Positions 15,723 through 24,806 of a stretch of 64,000 nt of DNA are shown in pieces. The stretch spans positions 4,137,001-4,201,000 of the forward strand of contig NZ_CP045302.1 of the NCBI RefSeq assembly GCF_009363155.1, given 5' to 3'. Position 1 is the stretch's first letter, and each line of letters starts with the position of its first letter. Source of the DNA: Azotobacter salinestris (GTDB lineage: Bacteria > Pseudomonadota > Gammaproteobacteria > Pseudomonadales > Pseudomonadaceae). The notes beneath the pieces are model-generated. The model ran no database searches and was not told where the DNA came from. It worked only from the letters and a program-made list of their open reading frames with translations. The position numbers and the translations under genes were made by a program.

Positions 15723-16508
15723 ATGCGACGCGAACCCCATGTGCTGTTCGACAACGGCACTCATCAATGCCTGCTTTTCGATGATCTGGTCAGGGGCGAG
15801 GGCGTACAGACCAACCAGTTCCTGATCACCGACCACGGCCAGTACCTGCTGCTCGATCCGGGCGGCGATCTGACCTACACACCGCTGTCGCTGGAGCTGT
15901 CGAAGCGCATCTCGCTGCAGGAGCTGACCTACATCTTCGCCTCGCACCAGGACCCGGACATCATCTCCTCGCTGGGCAAGTGGCTTTTGCACACCAAGGC
16001 CAAGGTGCTCTGCTCGAAGCTGTGGGCGCGCTTCCTGCCGCACCTGACCGCCAACTATCTGGCCATGAGCCATGGCATCTCCACCTACGACCGGATCATC
16101 GCCCTGCCGGACCGTGGCGACTCGATTGCTCTTGGTCGCTGCCAGCTGAAGGCGGTGCCGGCGCACTTCCTGCACTCGGTGGGCAACTTCCAGCTGTACG
16201 ACCCGGTGAGCCGGATCCTCTTCTCCGGCGACATGGGCGCCTCGCTGGTGGACGACGCCATGCCGGTGCGCGATTTCGCCAGTCATATCCCGCACATGGA
16301 TGCCTTTCATCGCCGTTACATGGCCAGCAACAAGGTCTGCCGACTGTGGGCGGGCATGGTGCGCAACATGAAGGTGGATATGATCGTGCCGCAGCACGGC
16401 CGCCCCTTCGTCGGCAAGGAAATGATCGACGCCTTCCTCAACTGGATCGAGCATCTGGAGTGCGGCATCGATCTTCTCGGGCCGGACGACTACCAACTGC
16501 CGAAATAG
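15723..16508 (+). CDS. Metallo-beta-lactamase-fold protein resembling oxygen-binding di-iron proteins (ODP)
   Basis: 261 aa, cytoplasmic, no signal. The fold is that of flavodiiron-protein N-domains, but the metal motif is H75-x-D77-x-D79 (ASHQDPDI) instead of HxHxDH. Further ligands are likely in [22 protein letters not shown] and VPQHGRPF. This ligand set resembles bacterial ODP proteins, which bind O2 at a di-iron site and in some species sense oxygen for chemotaxis. No flavodoxin domain follows, so it is not a complete O2/NO reductase. It is monocistronic, divergent from olsBA. An O2/redox sensing role is inference. Confidence 0.78.
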   Translation: MRREPHVLFDNGTHQCLLFDDLVRGEGVQTNQFLITDHGQYLLLDPGGDLTYTPLSLELSKRISLQELTYIFASHQDPDIISSLGKWLLHTKAKVLCSKLWARFLPHLTANYLAMSHGISTYDRIIALPDRGDSIALGRCQLKAVPAHFLHSVGNFQLYDPVSRILFSGDMGASLVDDAMPVRDFASHIPHMDAFHRRYMASNKVCRLWAGMVRNMKVDMIVPQHGRPFVGKEMIDAFLNWIEHLECGIDLLGPDDYQLPK

Positions 16509-16592
16509 GCCGTTCACCCCCGGCCGGGCCGTGTCCATTTCGTCATCCGGCCCGTGCTAGGCTTCGCGCTCTGCCCGTCGCGAGGTCGATGC

Positions 16593-17711
16593 ATGTCCGC
16601 CATTGGGTTTTCCGTCCGCTTCCTGGTCGCTGGCCTGGCGGCCGCCGTGCTCGCTGCCGGCCGGGCCGTCGCCGAGGACTGGCCGGGTGCCGACTGGGCC
16701 CGTCAGCCCGTCGCCCGGGGGCCGGCGCTCGAGGCCTTCGAGGCCTATGCCTTTCCGCCGCGGGACGAGGTCGAGCGCCGCGGCGTGCGCAGCGACGCGG
16801 TGGTGGTGATTCGTGACGGTGTGCTGGTCTACGAGCACTATGCCGCTCCGACCACCGCGAACACGCCGCATCTGGTCTGGTCGGTGAGCAAGAGCCTGCT
16901 CGCCTGTCTGCTCGGCGTGGCCTACGGCGAGGGCCGCTTCCGGCTCGACGATCCGGCGCTGCAGTACTATCCGCCGCTCGCCGGCCATCCCGACCTGCGC
17001 ATGCGCCACCTGCTCAACTGGACCTCCGGCCTGGCCTGGGAGGAGGACTACGAGTACTCGCCGCTGAAGTCCTCGGTTATCGCCATGCTCTACACCCGTG
17101 GCCATAACGATATGGCCCGTTTCGTCGCTCGGCATCAGGCAGATGCCGGGCCCGGCACGCGCTTCAGCTATTCGAGCGGCGACAGCGTGCTGCTCGCGGC
17201 GGCGCTGAAGGGCATGCTCCCGGCCGAGCGCCATGCGGACTACCCCTGGCGGGCACTGTTCGAGCCGCTCGGCATCACCTCGGCGGTCTGGGAACGGGAC
17301 GCGACCGGCACCTTCATCGGTGCCTCCTACGCCTACCTGAGTGCCCGCGACCTGGCCCGGGTCGGCCTGCTGATGCTGCGCGACGGCCGCTGGGGCGAGC
17401 GCCGGCTGCTGCCGGCGGATTGGGTCGCCTTCAACCGCGCGCCGGTGCCCGGCTACCAGCCGCGTGGGGAAGGATTGGTGCCGGGCGGGCACTGGTGGCT
17501 GAACCTGCCGCTGGCGAGAGCGTCGCGGCCCTGGCCGAACGCGCCGGCGGACACCTTCGCCGCGCTGGGCCACTGGGGCCAGGCGCTCTACGTGCTGCCG
17601 GCGGAGAAGCTGGTGATCGTCCGCTTCGCCGACGATCGCGATTCGAGCTATCGACACAACGATTTCCTGCGTTTGGTCCGCGCGGCCTTCGCCGTCGGGG
17701 AGGCTCCCTGA
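16593..17711 (+). CDS. Serine hydrolase, class C beta-lactamase-related
   Basis: Exported penicillin-binding-protein-fold hydrolase, 372 aa. The start at ATG 16593 has GAGG upstream and yields a signal peptide (FLVAGLAAAVLAAGRAVAED). Active-site motifs are SVSKS (SxxK) and YSSGD (YxN-like, with Ser in the third position); the third motif is probably GHWGQ near the C-terminus. Sequences such as HLLNWTSGLAWEED are typical of the esterase/amidase-like branch (EstB type) rather than true antibiotic-hydrolysing AmpC. The stop overlaps the next start by one base (TGATG), so it is coupled to the small protein that follows. The substrate is unknown. Confidence 0.85.
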   Translation: MSAIGFSVRFLVAGLAAAVLAAGRAVAEDWPGADWARQPVARGPALEAFEAYAFPPRDEVERRGVRSDAVVVIRDGVLVYEHYAAPTTANTPHLVWSVSKSLLACLLGVAYGEGRFRLDDPALQYYPPLAGHPDLRMRHLLNWTSGLAWEEDYEYSPLKSSVIAMLYTRGHNDMARFVARHQADAGPGTRFSYSSGDSVLLAAALKGMLPAERHADYPWRALFEPLGITSAVWERDATGTFIGASYAYLSARDLARVGLLMLRDGRWGERRLLPADWVAFNRAPVPGYQPRGEGLVPGGHWWLNLPLARASRPWPNAPADTFAALGHWGQALYVLPAEKLVIVRFADDRDSSYRHNDFLRLVRAAFAVGEAP

Positions 17712-18043
17712 TGCGCCGCCGTCTCGTCCTGCTGCTGGGCTCAACCGCGCTGCTGGTGGTCGCCGTGGGCTGGCCGAACCGTGCGCACCTGGCCGCCTTC
17801 CCCGACATCATCGGCGCCTATAGCGCCAAGGAGTACTGCTCCTGCCGCTACGTGAGCGGCAACCCGGCGGATTATTGTCAGGTCTATATCCAGCAATACA
17901 TTCCGATCGACCTGCTGCACGACGAGCCGGCCACTCGGACGGTGACCGCCCGCGGCCTGGGGCGTACCCACAGCGCCAGCTGGCTCGGCCCGCGCGAGGG
18001 CTGCCGCCTGCTGGCTGAGGGGGAGAACCCACCCATGCCCTGA
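17711..18043 (+). CDS. Small exported cysteine-containing protein coupled to the serine hydrolase
   Basis: 110 aa. The N-terminal hydrophobic segment (MRRRLVLLLGSTALLVVAVG) is a signal peptide or membrane anchor. The mature part has four cysteines, two in KEYCSCRYV, one in DYCQVYIQ and one in REGCRLLAEG, which could form two disulfides in the periplasm. Its ATG overlaps the stop of the hydrolase by one base, so the two are translated together and probably act together. I recognise no domain of known function; an accessory or inhibitor of the hydrolase is one possibility. Confidence 0.75.
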   Translation: MRRRLVLLLGSTALLVVAVGWPNRAHLAAFPDIIGAYSAKEYCSCRYVSGNPADYCQVYIQQYIPIDLLHDEPATRTVTARGLGRTHSASWLGPREGCRLLAEGENPPMP

Positions 18044-18134
18044 GCATGGCCCGTGCGTCAGGTCGCGCCGGCACGCTTTCGGTGCCGGCCTGGAGCGGTT
18101 ATTGTCCTGCGCCGGTCTTCAAGCGAGAGGTTGC

Positions 18135-18242
18135 ATGCACCAGCCCTTTACCCATCAGCTGTCCAGACGGTTGCCGCCGGCCGGGGGACGCTCTACCCCG
18201 CTGGGAGCGTCGGTCGCCGCCTCCGCAGGCGGAGGCCAATGA
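18135..18242 (+). CDS. Putative 35-aa leader ORF coupled to the phospholipase D gene
   Basis: ATG 18135 follows a good ribosome site (GAGAGG, 5-6 bases upstream) and encodes a short, proline/serine-rich peptide beginning MHQPFTHQLSRRLPPAGG. Its TGA (18240-18242) overlaps both possible starts of the next gene (ATG 18239 and ATG 18242). This suits translational coupling, or an ancient N-terminal extension lost by a frame change. No homologue is recognised, and expression is unproven. Confidence 0.4.
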   Translation: MHQPFTHQLSRRLPPAGGRSTPLGASVAASAGGGQ

Positions 18243-19402
18243 TGCAGGGCGGTGCGGTCTTTCCCTGGCGGGGCGGCAATCGCCTCAGCCTGCTGGTCGA
18301 TGGCGATGCGTTCTTCCCGCGCATGCTGGCGGCCATTGCCGAGGCCAGATGGCGGATCGACCTGGAGTTGTATTTGGTCAAGGATGGCCACTGCGCCGGC
18401 CTGCTGATCGATGCGCTGGTCGCCGCGGCGCAGCGCGGCGTGCAGGTGCGCTGCCTGTTCGATGGCTTCGGAGCGCTCGGATTCGGCGCTACCCTGCGCG
18501 CCCGGCTGACCGAGGCGGGCGTCGCCCTGGTGCTGTTCAATCCCCTGCGCTGGCGCTTTGGACTGCATAATCTGCATCGCGATCATCGCAAGATGCTGCT
18601 GGTGGACGATCGTTTGGGTTATATCGGCGGCACGGGAGCTACCGACGAGTTCTGGGATCCGCAGGACACAAGCGGTTTGTGGCATGAAGTCATGGTGGAA
18701 ATCGCCGGTCCGCTGCTGGCCGACTGGCGGACGCTGTTCGATCACCAGTGGATGCTCTGCCATGAGTGGGGCCGCTGGCGCTCGCAGCGACCGCCGAAGC
18801 CGCCGCGCATCCCGCCAGTGCCGCTGCGCCGCGAGGGTTCCGGACGACTCGCCTATGCCGAGGCGAGCCAGCACCGCGACGTGCTGCAATCCCTGATCCG
18901 CAGCCTGCACCGCGCGAACCGGCGCATCTGGCTGGCCACTCCGTATTTCCTGCCGACCTGGAAGGTGCGCCGCGCCCTGCTCAAGGCGGCCCGGCGCGGG
19001 GTGGAGGTGCGCCTGCTGCTGGCTGGACGCAACACCGACCATCCGCCGGTGCGCTATGCCGGTCAGCGCTACTATCGCCGTCTGCTGCGGGCCGGCGTGC
19101 GCATCTTCGAATACCAGCCGCGCTTCCTGCACCTGAAGATGGTGCTGGTCGACGACTGGGTCAGTGTCGGCTCCTGCAATTTCGACCACTGGAACCTGCG
19201 CCTGAACCTGGAGGCCAATCTCGAAACGCGGGATCCGGCCTTCATCGCCGAAGTGGTCGAATGTTTCCTGGCCGATTTCCAGGTCAGCCACGAGGTGGAC
19301 CGGCAACAATGGCAGGCCCGGCCCTGGTATCGCCGGCTGCGCCAGAGGCTGTGGGGCTGGCTGGACCGGCTGGTGGTCGATCTGCTGGATCGTGGCGGTT
19401 GA
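18239..19402 (+). CDS. Cardiolipin synthase / phospholipase D family protein (ClsB-like)
   Basis: 387 aa with two HKD motifs: [12 protein letters not shown] near residue 118 and HLKMVLVDD near residue 298, both followed by glycine/serine-rich GG(T/S) segments ([22 protein letters not shown]). There are no N-terminal TM helices, so it is of the ClsB (YbhO) type rather than ClsA. These enzymes make cardiolipin from phosphatidylglycerol and another lipid. GGAGG at 18231 is 3 bases from ATG 18239 and 6 from ATG 18242, so the second ATG may be the real start. DJ-1/PfpI follows after 64 bp. Confidence 0.85.
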   Translation: MMQGGAVFPWRGGNRLSLLVDGDAFFPRMLAAIAEARWRIDLELYLVKDGHCAGLLIDALVAAAQRGVQVRCLFDGFGALGFGATLRARLTEAGVALVLFNPLRWRFGLHNLHRDHRKMLLVDDRLGYIGGTGATDEFWDPQDTSGLWHEVMVEIAGPLLADWRTLFDHQWMLCHEWGRWRSQRPPKPPRIPPVPLRREGSGRLAYAEASQHRDVLQSLIRSLHRANRRIWLATPYFLPTWKVRRALLKAARRGVEVRLLLAGRNTDHPPVRYAGQRYYRRLLRAGVRIFEYQPRFLHLKMVLVDDWVSVGSCNFDHWNLRLNLEANLETRDPAFIAEVVECFLADFQVSHEVDRQQWQARPWYRRLRQRLWGWLDRLVVDLLDRGG

Positions 19403-19466
19403 GTGGTCGACGGCCGGAAAGCGGCAGGGTAGGGTGGGGCTTCTTCGTCTCGTCCAGGAGTTACCC

Positions 19467-20054
19467 ATGTCCGCCAAGAAGATCCTCATGCTGGTCGGCG
19501 ACTACGCCGAAGACTACGAAACCATGGTGCCGTTCCAGGCGCTGCTGATGGTCGGCCATAGGGTGCATGCCGTGTGCCCGGGCAAGAGTGCCGGGCAGAG
19601 CGTGCGCACCGCCATTCACGATTTCGAGGGCGATCAGACCTACAGCGAAAAGCCGGGGCACAACTTCGCCCTGAATTTCGACTTTGAGCAGGTGCGCGCC
19701 GAGGATTACGACGCGCTGCTGATTCCGGGCGGCCGGGCGCCCGAATACCTGCGTCTCGACGAGCGCGTGCTGGAACTGGTGCGGGCCTTCGCCTCGGCGA
19801 ACAAGCCGATCGCCGCCGTTTGCCATGGTGCCCAGCTGCTGGCGGCGGCCGGGGTGCTCGACGGGCGTTCGTGCAGTGCCTATCCGGCCTGCGCTCCGGA
19901 GGTGCGACTGGCGGGCGGCGAGTATGCGGATATTCCGCTGGATCAGGCGCATGTGGACGGCAATCTGGTCACGGCACCGGCCTGGCCGGCGCATCCGGCC
20001 TGGCTGGGCAGCTTCATCGCCCTGCTGGGTACCCGGATCGTCCACGAGGGCTAG
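19467..20054 (+). CDS. DJ-1/PfpI family protein
   Basis: 195 aa glutamine-amidotransferase-like fold. ATG 19467 is preceded by CAGGAG. The nucleophile elbow is [15 protein letters not shown], the catalytic Cys followed by His, and the acidic partner lies in [22 protein letters not shown] is the glycine-rich anion hole of the PfpI/YhbO branch. Members act as proteases, glyoxalases or deglycases in stress; the sequence does not decide which. A short hairpin follows the stop. Confidence 0.87.
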   Translation: MSAKKILMLVGDYAEDYETMVPFQALLMVGHRVHAVCPGKSAGQSVRTAIHDFEGDQTYSEKPGHNFALNFDFEQVRAEDYDALLIPGGRAPEYLRLDERVLELVRAFASANKPIAAVCHGAQLLAAAGVLDGRSCSAYPACAPEVRLAGGEYADIPLDQAHVDGNLVTAPAWPAHPAWLGSFIALLGTRIVHEG

Positions 20055-20064
20055 GAACTTTCGC

Positions 20065-20087
20065 GGGTACCGGTCAGGCCGGTGCCC
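20065..20087 (+). terminator. Hairpin after the DJ-1/PfpI gene
   Basis: A 9-bp stem GGGTACCGG / CCGGTGCCC (one U-G pair) with a 5-base loop, 11 bp after the stop. No U-run follows, so termination would be weak or factor-assisted. Confidence 0.4.
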
Positions 20088-20397
20088 CAGTCTGGCGCCG
20101 CGGCACACTCGAATGCCTGGCCAACAGGTAACCTATGCCAGGTGTTGCATTTTTTTGGTGCGCAATGGATCTTGCCTGTGGGATATGAGGCTATTTTGGT
20201 GCATGCCTCTCCCGACTCTGCCATCCCTGTGTGCGATACGGCAAGCCGGACGGTGTGCCGGGATCGCTTGGGACGGTGAATATCGAAAGAACAGCAACAC
20301 GGACGAGGAGCCGAATGGGCTCTTCAGCCGCTCCCGATTTGTCGCCGCTACCGTCGGCACATCTCCAAGCCATTGATAGGACTAGGAACTTGGCAAC
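20088..20397. other. Intergenic region, AT-richer, with NtrC-like site
   Basis: About 390 bases separate the DJ-1 gene from the ATP-grasp gene and encode nothing convincing. At 20147-20161 GCATTTTTTTGGTGC matches 8 of 10 conserved positions of the NtrC dyad (GCACC-N5-GGTGC). A second GGTGCA half-site lies at 20198-20203. Both are about 220-280 bp upstream of the sigma-54 promoter, a plausible enhancer distance. Confidence 0.35.
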
Positions 20398-20413
20398 TGG
20401 CATGAGCTTTGCG
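20398..20413 (+). promoter_or_regulatory. Sigma-54 (-24/-12) promoter of the ATP-grasp/alpha-E operon
   Basis: TGGCATG-AGCT-TTGCG matches the consensus TGGCACG-N4-TTGCW at all but two positions (C to T in the -24 block, final W to G). The GG and GC pairs have the exact required 10-bp spacing. The expected transcript start near 20425 leaves about 20 bases of leader, containing GAGGAG (20434-20439) ahead of ATG 20445. Confidence 0.7.
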
Positions 20414-20444
20414 AATTCCTTCTGTGCACAGCCGAGGAGCATGC

Positions 20445-21854
20445 ATGGATCGCCAATTTTTTGACGAAATGTACGATGCGAACGGCGTCTGCCGGCCGCA
20501 TTACCGGGGCTTCGCCAACTGGCTGGAGAACACTCCCCAGGAACTGCTGGCCCAGCGCCGGCGCGAAGCCGATCTTCTGTTTCACCGAGCGGGTATCACC
20601 TTCACCCTGTATGGCGACGCACAGGGCACCGAGCGCCTGATCCCCTTCGACATCATCCCGCGCAGCATCCCCGCCAGCGAGTGGCGCGGGATCGAGGCCG
20701 GGTGCATCCAGCGGGTCCAGGCACTGAACCTGTTTCTCGCCGACATCTACCACGATCAGCGCATCCTCAAGGCTGGTATCATTCCGCCGGAGCAGGTGCT
20801 GTCCAACAGCGGCTACCAGCAGGTGATGCACGGGCTCGACCTGCATCGCGACATCTACGCGCACATCGCCGGGGTCGACCTGGTGCGCGATGGCGACGGC
20901 ACCTTCTATGTGCTGGAGGACAACCTGCGCACGCCGAGCGGCGTCAGCTACATGCTGGAAGACCGCAAGATGATGATGCGGCTGTTCCCCGAGCTGTTCG
21001 CCGCCCAGCGCATCGCCCCCGTCGACCACTATCCGAATCTGCTGCTGGAGACCCTGAAGAGCTCCAGCCCGCTGGACAATCCCAGCGTGGTGGTGCTGAC
21101 GCCGGGACGCTACAACAGCGCCTATTTCGAGCACGCCTTCCTGGCCCGCGAGATGGGCGTGGAGCTGGTGGAGGGGGCCGACCTGTTCGTCCGCGACGAG
21201 CGGGTGTTCATGCGCACCACCGCCGGCGCCAAGCCGGTGGACGTGATCTACCGCCGGCTGGACGACGCCTTCCTCGATCCGCTGGCCTTCAATCCCGAGT
21301 CGGTGCTGGGCGTGCCGGGGCTGCTGTCGGCCTATCGCAGCGGCAACGTGGTGCTGGCCAACGCCATCGGCACCGGGGTGGCCGACGACAAGTCGATCTA
21401 CCCCTATGTCACCGACATGATCCGTTTCTACCTGGGCGAGGAGCCGATCCTGCAGAATGTGCCGACCTGGCAATGCCGCAAGCCGCAGGATCTGTCCCAT
21501 GTCCTGGCCCACCTGCCCGAGCTGGTGGTCAAGGAGACCCAGGGCTCCGGCGGCTACGGCATGCTGGTGGGACCGGCGGCCACCAAGGCCGAGATCGAGG
21601 CCTTCCGCGAGCGTCTCAAGGCGCGCCCCGAGGCCTACATCGCCCAGCCGACCCTGAGTCTGTCGACCTGTCCGACCTTCGTCGAAAGCGGCATCGCGCC
21701 GCGGCACATTGATCTGCGGCCCTTCGTCTTGAGTGGCCGTGAAACCCGTCTGGTGCCCGGTGGGCTCACCCGCGTGGCACTGCGAGAAGGCTCACTGGTG
21801 GTCAACTCGTCCCAGGGCGGCGGGACCAAGGACACCTGGGTCGTTGAGGATTAA
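20445..21854 (+). CDS. Circularly permuted ATP-grasp protein (type 2; DUF404/DUF407)
   Basis: 469 aa, cytoplasmic. Family landmarks are MYDANGVCRPHYRGF, the SNSGYQQVMHGLD block, YVLEDNLRTPSGVSYMLE (metal/ATP-binding Glu-Asn) and the C-terminal KETQGSGGYGML and NSSQGGGTKDTWV. The family is predicted to ligate an amino or peptide group with ATP and is regularly encoded with an alpha-E protein, a transglutaminase-like protein and sometimes an Anbu-type proteasome homologue. Here only alpha-E follows (14 bp). ATG 20445 is chosen because GAGGAG precedes it; a TTG at 20409 lies inside the promoter. The sigma-54 element upstream suggests control by an enhancer-binding protein. Confidence 0.88.
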   Translation: MDRQFFDEMYDANGVCRPHYRGFANWLENTPQELLAQRRREADLLFHRAGITFTLYGDAQGTERLIPFDIIPRSIPASEWRGIEAGCIQRVQALNLFLADIYHDQRILKAGIIPPEQVLSNSGYQQVMHGLDLHRDIYAHIAGVDLVRDGDGTFYVLEDNLRTPSGVSYMLEDRKMMMRLFPELFAAQRIAPVDHYPNLLLETLKSSSPLDNPSVVVLTPGRYNSAYFEHAFLAREMGVELVEGADLFVRDERVFMRTTAGAKPVDVIYRRLDDAFLDPLAFNPESVLGVPGLLSAYRSGNVVLANAIGTGVADDKSIYPYVTDMIRFYLGEEPILQNVPTWQCRKPQDLSHVLAHLPELVVKETQGSGGYGMLVGPAATKAEIEAFRERLKARPEAYIAQPTLSLSTCPTFVESGIAPRHIDLRPFVLSGRETRLVPGGLTRVALREGSLVVNSSQGGGTKDTWVVED

Positions 21855-21868
21855 AGGAATTATCGAGC

Positions 21869-22819
21869 ATGTTAAGTAGAACCGCCGCCGATCTGTACTG
21901 GATGTCGCGCTATCTGGAGCGTGCCGAGAATCTCGCGCGGATGCTCGACGTCAGCTACTCGTTGTCCCTGATGCCGCAGGATGGCCGCGGCAACGGCCTC
22001 GACGAACTGGCCATGCCGCTGCTGATCACCGGCACCCTCGAGGAGTACCTGCAGCGCCATGGCGAACTGCATGCCGAGCGCATGCTGAATTTCTTCGCCC
22101 TCGACGCGACCAACCCGGCCAGTCTGTTCAACTGCCTGGCCGGGGCGCGCAGCAACGCCCATGCGGTGCGCGGGCGGATCACCGCCGACATGTGGGAGAA
22201 CATCAACGCCACCTGGCTGGCCTTGCTCGACCTCGCCGAACAGGGGCTGAGCGGCTACGGCATCAGCCGTTTCTGCGAGTGGGTCAAGGAGCGTTCGCAC
22301 CTGTTCCGCGGTGCCACCTACGGAACCCTGATGCGCGGTGACGTGTACAGCTTCATCCGCCTGGGAACCTTCATCGAGCGGGCCGACAACACCCTGCGTC
22401 TGCTCGATGCCCGCTACGAGCTGCTCGGCGCGGACAGCGAGGACCCCAACGATCGCTCGGCGCGCGCCTATTACCAGTGGAGCGCACTGCTCCGTGCGCT
22501 GACTGCCTTCGAGGCCTTCGCCGAGATCTATCGCGGCTCGCCGCGGGCCGGCAAGGTTGCCGAGCTGCTGCTGCTGCGGGCGGAGGTGCCGCGTTCGCTG
22601 CGGGCCTGCCTGACCGAGCTGCAGCAGACGCTCGCCGACCTGCCCGGCGACAACGGCCGTCCGGCGCAGCGCTTGGCTGCCGAGCTGGAGGCGCGGCTGC
22701 GCTACACGGTGATCGAAGAGGTGCTGGAAACCGGAATGCACGCCTGGATCACCGAGTACATCGAGCAGGTGCAGTGCCTGGGCGACGCCATCCACAAGTG
22801 CTATCTGGAAGTGGCCTGA
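21869..22819 (+). CDS. Alpha-E domain protein (DUF403)
   Basis: 316 aa, almost entirely helical. The hallmark N-terminus is MLSRTAADLYWMSRYLERAENLARML; further conserved blocks are FNCLAGARSNAHAVRGRIT and FIRLGTFIERADNTLRLLDARY. Glu-rich helices give the family its name and may bind metal. It is in one transcription unit with the ATP-grasp gene. The predicted role is in a peptide-ligation or peptide-tagging pathway. The usual third gene (transglutaminase-like) does not follow; the next gene is on the opposite strand. Confidence 0.88.
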   Translation: MLSRTAADLYWMSRYLERAENLARMLDVSYSLSLMPQDGRGNGLDELAMPLLITGTLEEYLQRHGELHAERMLNFFALDATNPASLFNCLAGARSNAHAVRGRITADMWENINATWLALLDLAEQGLSGYGISRFCEWVKERSHLFRGATYGTLMRGDVYSFIRLGTFIERADNTLRLLDARYELLGADSEDPNDRSARAYYQWSALLRALTAFEAFAEIYRGSPRAGKVAELLLLRAEVPRSLRACLTELQQTLADLPGDNGRPAQRLAAELEARLRYTVIEEVLETGMHAWITEYIEQVQCLGDAIHKCYLEVA

Positions 22820-22951
22820 CTGCTTGCCGGCATCCACTGGGTGCCGGTGGATCGCGACCCGGGCCATTGGCGTGACGGTGCCGGGCGGGGGCGGGCCTTG
22901 AGCCGTTTCCCGTTCACGGCCAGAAGGGCTGACGGGCAGCCTGCAGGCTGT

Positions 22952-23326
22952 TCAGCGGCAGTCTCCCGCCTCGGCCTGGCGATACTCGATGATCTCGCTC
23001 ACCCGGAAGCTGCCCGGAAAGTCCCGGCAGCCCCGACAGTCGAGCTGCGGTCCCGGGGTACCGCGCAGGACCGCGAAGGCTTCCTCGTAGGGCTCGCTGA
23101 CCAGGCTCGCGTACTGGGCTTCGAGGCGGTGGCCGGTGGCGGCGTCCGTGACCAGCCAGAGGGGCGCCTCCGCGTTGCAGGGCACGAAGATGTGCATCTC
23201 CGGGAGCATGACCAGATGGCCCTGGTAACGTGCGGCTGACGACAGGCCGCCGTCCCTGGTTGCGGGGCCGCCGGCGCAGCCGGCGAGCAGCAGGACGCCG
23301 GCAAGAAGGAAGGAAATCCGGTGCAT
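22952..23326 (-). CDS. Small lipoprotein, function unknown
   Basis: 124 aa. Lipobox LLLAGC puts Cys at residue 17 of a clear signal (MHRISFLLAGVLLLAGCAGG). The mature part contains three further cysteines (VPCNAEAPLWLV, LDCRGCRDF) and ends in Cys-Arg. The layout loosely recalls NlpE/META-type small envelope lipoproteins, but I cannot assign a family. It stands alone, downstream of rimO on the same strand with 154 bp between them. Confidence 0.7.
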   Translation of the reverse strand: MHRISFLLAGVLLLAGCAGGPATRDGGLSSAARYQGHLVMLPEMHIFVPCNAEAPLWLVTDAATGHRLEAQYASLVSEPYEEAFAVLRGTPGPQLDCRGCRDFPGSFRVSEIIEYRQAEAGDCR

Positions 23327-23415
23327 AAGCCTCCTTGGAGCTGGGTTGATGCGAGATGGCCTGGATGAAGAGGCTGCTACCCGCTTCAGGAGAGATCAAG
23401 AGCCAGGCGGGAAAG

Positions 23416-23446
23416 GCCGGCGTTATTTCCCCGGGAGCACGCCGGC
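23416..23446 (-). terminator. Hairpin between rimO and the lipoprotein gene
   Basis: An 8-bp perfect stem GCCGGCGT / ACGCCGGC with a 15-base loop, 35-65 bp after the rimO stop. On the minus strand it is followed by CTTTCCC, a poor U-run, so the terminator call is tentative. Confidence 0.35.
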
Positions 23447-23480
23447 CCGCAAGGGCGGACCGGTCGTGCAGGCCCGGGCG

Positions 23481-24806
23481 TCAGAGGGTTTCGGCCCAGA
23501 GATCGTACTCGTCGGCGGCGGTGATGCGCACGCGCACCTTGTCGCCGGGCTTGAGTGCCTGCTCGCTGTCGACGTAAACATTGCCGTCGATTTCCGGGGC
23601 GTCGGCCCAGGAGCGGCCGATGGCGCCCTGGTCGTCGATCTCGTCGATCAGCACCTCCATCTCCTGGCCGATCCGGCGTTGCAGGCGCGCCGCGCTGATC
23701 GCCTGCTGATGGGCCATGAAGCGCTCCCAGCGCTCCTGCTTGACCTCCTCGGGCACCGCCCCTTCGAGCTCGTTGGCCGGCGCGCCGTCCACCGCCGAGT
23801 ACTGGAAGCAGCCGACGCGGTCCAGCTGGGCTTCGCTCAGCCAGTCGAGCAGGTACTGGAAGTCCTCCTCGGTCTCGCCGGGGAAGCCGACGATGAAGGT
23901 CGAGCGGATGGTCAGCTCCGGGCAGGTCTCCCGCCACTTCCTGATGCGGGCGAGGGTCTGGTCCTCGAAGGCCGGGCGTTTCATCGCCTTGAGGATCTTC
24001 GGGCTGGCGTGCTGGAAGGGAATGTCCAGGTACGGCAGGAGCTTGCCTGCGGCCATCAGCGGAATCAGGTCGTCGACGTTGGGGTAGGGGTAGACGTAGT
24101 GCAGGCGCACCCACACGCCCATCTTGCCGAGTTCCTCGCACAGCTCGAGCATGCGCGTCTTCACCGGCTGGCCGTTCCAGAAGTCGGTTCGGTACTTGAG
24201 GTCGACGCCATAGGCGCTGGTGTCCTGGGAGATCACCAGGAGCTCCTTGACGCCGGCCTTGACCAGGCGCTCGGCCTCGCCCAGCACCTCGCCCGCCGGA
24301 CGGCTGACCAGCCTGCCGCGCATGGAGGGGATGATGCAGAAGGCGCAACTGTGGTTGCAGCCTTCGGAAATCTTCAGATAGGCGTAGTGGCGCGGAGTCA
24401 GCTTGATGCCCTGCGGCGGTACCAGGTCGACGAAGGGGTCATGGTCGGCCTTGGGCGGCACCACCTCGTGCACGGCGCTGACCACCTGCTCGTACTGTTG
24501 CGGGCCGGTGACCGCCAGCACGCTGGGATGCACGTTGCGGATGGCTTCCTCGGACACGCCCATGCAGCCGGTGACGATCACCTTGCCATTCTCCCCCAGG
24601 GCCTCGCCGATGGCATCGAGGGATTCGGCTTTCGCGCTGTCGATGAAGCCGCAGGTATTGACCACCACCACGTCGGCATCCTCGTAGGATGGCACGATCT
24701 GGTAGCCCTCCATGCGCAGCTGGGTGAGGATGCGTTCGGAGTCGACGGTGGCCTTTGGGCACCCGAGCGATACGAATCCGACTTTTGGCGTGGAGGATGT
24801 GGACAT
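23481..24806 (-). CDS. rimO: Ribosomal protein S12 methylthiotransferase RimO
   Basis: Radical-SAM enzyme that methylthiolates Asp88 (E. coli numbering) of ribosomal protein S12. 441 aa from ATG 24806; the longer open frame upstream is not real. There is an N-terminal UPF0004 domain with cysteines in [21 protein letters not shown] and [10 protein letters not shown] (second Fe-S cluster), the radical-SAM motif [12 protein letters not shown] (CxxxCxxC), and a C-terminal TRAM domain ([19 protein letters not shown]). The TRAM sequence and the [11 protein letters not shown] segment fit RimO rather than MiaB. Confidence 0.96.
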   Translation of the reverse strand: MSTSSTPKVGFVSLGCPKATVDSERILTQLRMEGYQIVPSYEDADVVVVNTCGFIDSAKAESLDAIGEALGENGKVIVTGCMGVSEEAIRNVHPSVLAVTGPQQYEQVVSAVHEVVPPKADHDPFVDLVPPQGIKLTPRHYAYLKISEGCNHSCAFCIIPSMRGRLVSRPAGEVLGEAERLVKAGVKELLVISQDTSAYGVDLKYRTDFWNGQPVKTRMLELCEELGKMGVWVRLHYVYPYPNVDDLIPLMAAGKLLPYLDIPFQHASPKILKAMKRPAFEDQTLARIRKWRETCPELTIRSTFIVGFPGETEEDFQYLLDWLSEAQLDRVGCFQYSAVDGAPANELEGAVPEEVKQERWERFMAHQQAISAARLQRRIGQEMEVLIDEIDDQGAIGRSWADAPEIDGNVYVDSEQALKPGDKVRVRITAADEYDLWAETL

